Positions 59,689 through 64,000 of a DNA stretch of 64,000 nucleotides are shown here, one piece after another. Every line of letters starts with the position of its first letter. The first letter of the stretch is position 1. The translations under genes and the position numbers were made by a program. Where the stretch lies: contig RCNN01000010.1 of the NCBI GenBank assembly GCA_003667245.1, positions 62,001 to 126,000 on the forward strand, read 5' to 3'. A model generated the notes under the pieces. That model searched no databases, was not told the origin of the DNA, and saw only the letters and a list, made by a program, of their open reading frames with translations. Origin of the DNA: Heterostelium multicystogenum. Lineage: Eukaryota > Evosea > Eumycetozoa > Acytosteliales > Acytosteliaceae.

Positions 59689-60460
59689 TTAGTTTATTTT
59701 TGTTGCCATCTCAATGTCGTTTTGAGCCGCTGTCGAAGCTCTAGCTGCTTTTTTCTCCTCTGCAGGTATAACAAAATCTGAACTGTCTCCAAAGTAAAGC
59801 CATATGATAAGGAGTATGGTAGACACGATTAAAAAGACTGGATCAAAGAACCATAATATAACTACCATTGAGAAATAGAATGATCTTACTCCAAAAGTGT
59901 AATGATTGCTTGCATTTCTCATAATCTTTGCGCAATATCTCATACTGCAGTCATTAATATTAATCAAGAATGCAAGATGGGTGGAATATCTAATTTTGTA
60001 TGAAGTTTAGTATAGACTAAAATAGTTTCTTTACTTTTTATCTTACCTAATGGATGTAGCAAAGTTTAAGAAAGAAAACAAATAGACTAAAACCAAGATG
60101 AATGCCTTATAGATGAGTACATCATGATTTTTGGCACCAAGAATCGTTATCTTATCGAATATAGATGATAGATTATTATTTACGATGATGTTTAAAATGA
60201 GTACAACCAATGTAATGGATGCTGTAGCTAGTAATGATGCAGCCATAACAAGATTTCTCAATGTCTGTACAGCAAGAATATCCTTTTTACCTCTGATCAT
60301 CAACTCTAACCATTCTTCACGGTGCTGATGATTTCTACCAATCGAAGTTAAATGTCCATATGTAGATTTCGATCTAAGGAATAACTGTATATGATATGCA
60401 AAAAAATAAAACGATTGATACACTAAAGAATATAATATCATATATCAAACCTTCTATCAT
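59689..60460 (-). CDS. DUF599 multi-pass membrane protein
   Basis: Member of the DUF599 family of plants, bacteria and protists; function unknown. Start chosen at 60460 (MIEGLIYDIIFFSVSIVLF) because family members begin with a membrane helix. After a shift in the seven-T run near 60402 it continues AYHIQLFLRSKSTYGHLTSI. The hallmark follows: REEWLELMIRGKKDILAVQT with LRNLVMAASLLATASITLVV (family W...M......I.AVQTLRN..MA...LA..AI). A third helix VLIYKAFILVLVYLFSFLNF ends at an intron (about 59957-60045). The last exon gives DCSMRYCAKIMRNASNHYTF, GVRSFYFSMVVILWFFDPVF and LIVSTILLIIWLYFG, then a cytosolic tail EEKKAARASTAAQNDIEMAT. Four helices in all, usual for the family. Convergent with the hydrolase gene, 116 bases apart. 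Confidence 0.86.
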
Positions 60461-61146
60461 TGTGTCTATCTATTATTTTATATATATATAATATTTATAT
60501 CTATTTAACTTTAAAGAAATATATATTTGTATATGTAATTAACCATTCCAAAATATAAGTATTATTATAAATGAACTTGTGTAAATGTATGTAAAAGATA
60601 ATATGTTTTATTTGTTTTGATGTTTGACAGGAAATGAATATTAATAATAATGTTCATACTTTAAGAAGAAAACTATGTCGTTTTCAATCATTAATAAAAT
60701 GTTGACAACTAATTACTTGTGGGGTATTATGAGTTATCATTGTTGTTTTTTTATTTTTTCGTTTTCTTTTTTAAAACTGGTTAAAATAGGAAATGCTTAG
60801 AACAAAGAAGATTCCATTTTATGAATCGAATGAAATCGATTGATCAATCCGTCATGTTGTATAACTATAGTATTTATTCATTTTTATTTTGTTTTTTTTT
60901 GAAATTTCCAACTGATTGCATATTAATATTAGTAGTTTTGGATAATATTATTATTTGTTGGTGTTTCAAATAAATTTTAGCCATCATTGTGATTGGGTTG
61001 GTCAATAAAAAAATTTCAACAAAAAATTTAATTAAAAAACCAACAAAAAGATCAAAATGTAACAACTTTACTTTGGTTGATATTTATAAATATATATAAT
61101 TTACAGTAATATATTACTTTGACAACAAATAATAATAATAATAATA
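60461..61146. other. Intergenic, divergent promoters
   Basis: A/T-rich gap between divergent DUF599 and small-orphan genes, with T runs near 60745-60770 and 60885-60900 and AATAATAATAATAATA directly before ATG 61147. The open frame at 60874-61065 is rejected. Confidence 0.5.
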
Positions 61147-61425
61147 ATGGAGACAGTATACAACAATATTATCAGACAATCTGAGAAAGAGACAAATAAT
61201 GATGTTACCATTGATGAGAAGGATGGAAGCTTCACTGTCATCTTTAATAATGCTCTCCCCAAAGTGCTCTCAAGAGAATATAAAGAAAAGTTGGTCAACC
61301 ATCTTACTAAATCAGGTCAATATGTAATTGATGAGAGATCCAACACAAGAACCACTTTCTTGACAAGACCCAAAAAAGATGTTACCTCCAAGGCATTCTT
61401 ACTTAGAGGTACCACCCCAATATAA
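61147..61425 (+). CDS. Small orphan protein, 92 residues
   Basis: Not recognised. Single frame starting METVYNNIIRQSEKETNNDV. The core VTIDEKDGSFTVIFNNALPK and SREYKEKLVNHLTKSGQYVI alternates a beta hairpin and a helix. The end is Lys/Thr-rich (TRTTFLTRPKKDVTSKAFLL). No signal peptide, membrane helix or Cys. An A/T-rich leader (AATAATAATAATAATA) is directly before the ATG and CAACAACAAAACAAC follows the stop, as for other genes here. Composition stands out from the flanking DNA, so I accept it as a gene. It could be a small ribosome- or RNA-associated protein, but nothing specific shows this. Confidence 0.55.
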   Translation: METVYNNIIRQSEKETNNDVTIDEKDGSFTVIFNNALPKVLSREYKEKLVNHLTKSGQYVIDERSNTRTTFLTRPKKDVTSKAFLLRGTTPI

Positions 61426-61697
61426 GACAACAACAAAACAACACCTGTAGCTACCAATATTGATTGATCAATTTAATCAAAAAGCAAAACAAAAAGCAGA
61501 TTAATGATTCTATGTAACAATAATAAATATACAACCAGTGTATTAAACTTTATTTATTCTTAAACAGTAAATGTGTGAATGACTGAGTGAGTGACTCACT
61601 TATAATTGCATTTGAAATTTTGAAATTATATATTCAAAATTTTGTTGTTTATTTATAATAGTAATCATTTTATTTATGTTTATATTCAATTTTTAAT

Positions 61698-62529
61698 ATG
61701 TTTGGTTTATTATATGGTTTGTTTAAATATCTGTTTAGCAAAACTGAATATTATGTATTGATTTTAGGTTTAGATGGTGCTGGTAAAACTGTATATATTA
61801 TAGATCATTAATCTATTGATTCGAAATTGCATCAAACTCATATGTATATTCTTTCTTCATTTATATAGACACTACTAGAAGAGATTAAAACTAAATATAC
61901 AAAGACACCAGGTTTGCCTCCACAGTCAATTATACCTACGGTTGGTTTGAATAGTATGTCATCTACATTTTAAAAGAAACAGTGCTACTCTAGAATTTGC
62001 TTATTAATGGATAATCAATTCAACTAGTTGGTAGAATTATATTCGATAATATTAAGCTTATATTTTGGGACTTGGGAGGACAAATCGACTTGAGATCTAT
62101 TTGGGATAAATATTATACGAGTATTCATGCTGTAATCTACGTTGTTGACTCTGCTGATCTCGGTAGACTAGAGGAGTCTAAGAGTGAGCTAGAAAGAATC
62201 ATTTCGCACCACGACTTGAAAGATGTACCATTGCTTTTATTTTTTAACAAACAAGACCTTCCAGACGCACAAAGAATTGATATCCTTTCGTCAATGTTTA
62301 AATCTGTTACCAACAATATGAAAGAAAACACTGAAATCTCAAGAAACATCCAACTTCAACCTTTAATAGCTCATACAGGGTAATTATTCTAGTATACTAT
62401 TGAATCAAGGACACTTTAAATATTAATCTTTTAATTATAAACATTAGACAAGGATTAAATGAGGGATTATTGTGGTTAGTTGATAATTTAAAGAAGAATG
62501 CAAGATCTGTTGAATTAGACCCAACATAA
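61698..62529 (+). CDS. ARFRP1/Arl3p-type Golgi small GTPase
   Basis: Arf-like GTPase of the trans-Golgi that recruits golgins and Arl1 in animals and yeast. Four exons. Exon 1: MFGLLYGLFKYLFSK, YYVLILGLDGAGKT with P-loop at residues 24-31, splitting right after the P-loop Thr. Exon 2: LLEEIKTKYTKTPGLPPQSI and switch I IPTVGLN. Exon 3: VGRIIFDNIKLIFWDLGGQI (switch II), LRSIWDKYYTSIHAVIYVVD, guanine motif FFNKQDLPDAQ and LIAHTG. Exon 4: GLNEGLLWLVDNLKKNARSV to TAA 62527. It has Phe at position 2, not the myristoylated Gly of Arf; Met-Phe start is shared with yeast Arl3p, which is N-acetylated and docks through Sys1. The WDKYY motif after switch II is characteristic of ARFRP1. No frameshift. Confidence 0.93.
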
Positions 62530-62583
62530 CAATAGAATTTAAAAATTATTAAAAAACAAAGTTATCTGTTTCCAATATTTATT

Positions 62584-64000
62584 TTACAGCATCTTTACTC
62601 CACCGGTGGTGTTGTTGATCTTATTCAATTGAATCTTGGAATGGATGAAATCTATTAAGGATTAAAAATATTAGCTACTTGGTGCTTCATTATAGGGTAT
62701 TTTACTTACTTTTGTGGGATTCCAAATGGTTCAACCAAATCATTTGAAAATGGAGTTATCTCTTTACATAAAGAGTTAATTTCATCATCCAACTTAATCC
62801 ACTTGTCATGTCCAGATATTATTCCAGAGGCGCAATAGAAACCTAAATCTCTTTGTATTTGGACCAATCCATCAAGACAACAAAGCTTCTTGAGCATTTG
62901 TAGGGTACTAGTATTCGATTGCTTGGTGACACTAATGATCTTTTGTAAAAAGATTGAGTGTACCAGCCTGTCAACATTTGCTCTGGTCAACTGAATACAC
63001 AAATTTAAGTTTCTGTCCCAAAGATGGTACCATTCCTCTGAATTAGGTTTAATATTTGGATTGGATGTATACATTCTTTTGTGTAGCTATATAGAAAATA
63101 TAGGTGTTAGATCCTGAAGCGTATGATTGTCTTTTGATTGCTTATATTTACTTCTTTAATTAATGCATGTTCTCTCTTTTCGAGGAGCCATTGTTGATAG
63201 GACAAACTGCGCCAGTTTTCTGTGGTTGGTTGATGGATATTGTTGATGTATTCAAGTTCACCAGTGAATGCACCACCACCTTGATTTACTGAATGATTAT
63301 ATTTGAAGAGTAGGAATTTAGCTACTTGATTACAAAGAACAACATTGTCACCCTCACCGGTGGTGCACATATCACTGTGTGCTCTTAACACGGTTATTCT
63401 TGATTTCAATCTCATTCCTTGTCCACCCATACACTCACGAGAGTTCTGTAGTGCAATGAGTGATTCCCACGATGTAACTGCCTTAAGTCCACTGGAATAT
63501 GAATGCAAAACATCCATTGGTTTGGCTGATTTCACAATATATTTGTGAGTAAAGTCCAGTGTGTAGCATCTGGCCAACCATGGTATGAGTCTTCTCTGGT
63601 GAGAAGAGTAATTGATAATTGGTTGCTCTGGTTGTTTTGGTGGGCCAAATTGCTTACGATTTTGGCTGTAGGAGAGCGCAATTGCAAGTCCAGACTTCAT
63701 TGCAGTGAGTGAGAGTACCGATATGCACAATCTACCAATAAAGAATACAGACATCATTGCAGCAAAATGTCTGTTGGGTGGAACAGTTGATTGATAGTTT
63801 CCATTCTCATTGATACAACTGAATCGATCCAACATGTTATCTTTGGGGATTCTCACATTTTTGAAAAGCAGTCCACCGTTGTCTATTCCATTGTAAGCTG
63901 ATTTCAGAGTGATATTACGGATCTCTACACCTGGAAGAACATCTCCATATGGCTTGCCAGAGGATGGAGCACTACGAATTGGAACAACGAAAGCATGAAT
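62584..64000 (-). CDS. Acyl-CoA oxidase, peroxisomal (N-terminal part outside window)
   Basis: First enzyme of peroxisomal fatty-acid beta-oxidation: FAD-dependent oxidation of acyl-CoA to enoyl-CoA with H2O2. At the window edge the frame reads IHAFVVPIRSAPSSGKPYGD and VEIRNITLKSAYNGIDNGGL with LFKNVRIPKDNML, the acyl-CoA oxidase middle domain. Next: ALSYSQNRKQFGPPKQPEQP; ECMGGQGMRLKSRITVLRAH, whose GGQG motif binds FAD; DMCTTGEGDNVVLCNQVAKF. After an intron (63065-63135): LHKRMYTSNPNIKPNSEEWY, LCCLDGLVQIQRDLGFYCAS and LVEPFGIPQK. A last short exon ends NNTTGGVKML with TAA at 62584. I do not see a clear C-terminal PTS1 SKL-type tripeptide (end is KML), which may still act as a weak variant. 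About half of the protein lies beyond 64000. Convergent with the ARFRP1 gene, 54 bases apart. Confidence 0.93.

Overview
The window looks like nuclear DNA of a dictyostelid social amoeba. Intergenic DNA is very A/T-rich. Coding DNA is much less so and often uses C-ending codons. Genes have short A/T-rich introns with GTAAGT/GTATGT donors, and proteins carry Q/H/N/S-rich and acidic low-complexity tracts. Lineage-typical families are present (profilin, SABATH methyltransferase, GATA factor, DUF599 protein). Coding GC seems higher than in Dictyostelium discoideum, so a Heterostelium/Polysphondylium-like or Acytostelium-like species is my guess; species is not proven. No virus, transposon, CRISPR array or convincing tRNA was seen.

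Layout. 0-13 kb: ArfGAP (-), an unrecognised gene (+), a long multi-exon gene that aligns to gamma-secretase-activating protein (-), profilin (-), TMTC-type glycosyltransferase (-). 13-23 kb: PYROXD1-like oxidoreductase (-) divergent from methylcrotonoyl-CoA carboxylase alpha (+), an unrecognised gene (+), GATA/AT-hook factor (+), acidic unknown protein (-). 23-26.5 kb: no gene seen. 26.5-32 kb: large IPT-ankyrin regulator with an HSF-like segment (+), mitoribosomal mS41 (+), SABATH methyltransferase (-). 32-37.8 kb: almost gene-free, one doubtful broken secreted-protein gene. 37.8-53.1 kb: RuvB-like 1 (-), ribophorin I (+), RAD51 (+), VPS10/sortilin-like receptor (+), a small orphan (+), peptidyl-tRNA hydrolase (+), Hgh1 (-), D-lactate dehydrogenase (+). 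53-64 kb: mL49 (-), a very acidic unknown (+), membrane/MORN/alpha-beta hydrolase (+), DUF599 membrane protein (-), a small orphan (+), ARFRP1 GTPase (+), acyl-CoA oxidase (-, cut by the window end).

These are monocistronic eukaryotic genes with no operon logic. Loose themes are mitochondrial translation and catabolism (mS41, mL49, mitochondrial-type peptidyl-tRNA hydrolase, leucine breakdown), secretory pathway and trafficking (ribophorin I, TMTC, VPS10 receptor, ARFRP1, ArfGAP, GSAP-like), and peroxisomal fatty-acid oxidation.

A dominant technical feature is many single-base frameshifts, nearly all in mononucleotide runs, inside conserved genes (six in the carboxylase gene alone). They concentrate in 0-39 kb and 53-60 kb, while six genes at 40-53 kb are clean. 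I read these as sequencing errors and give gene spans across them; spans therefore include introns and apparent frameshifts.
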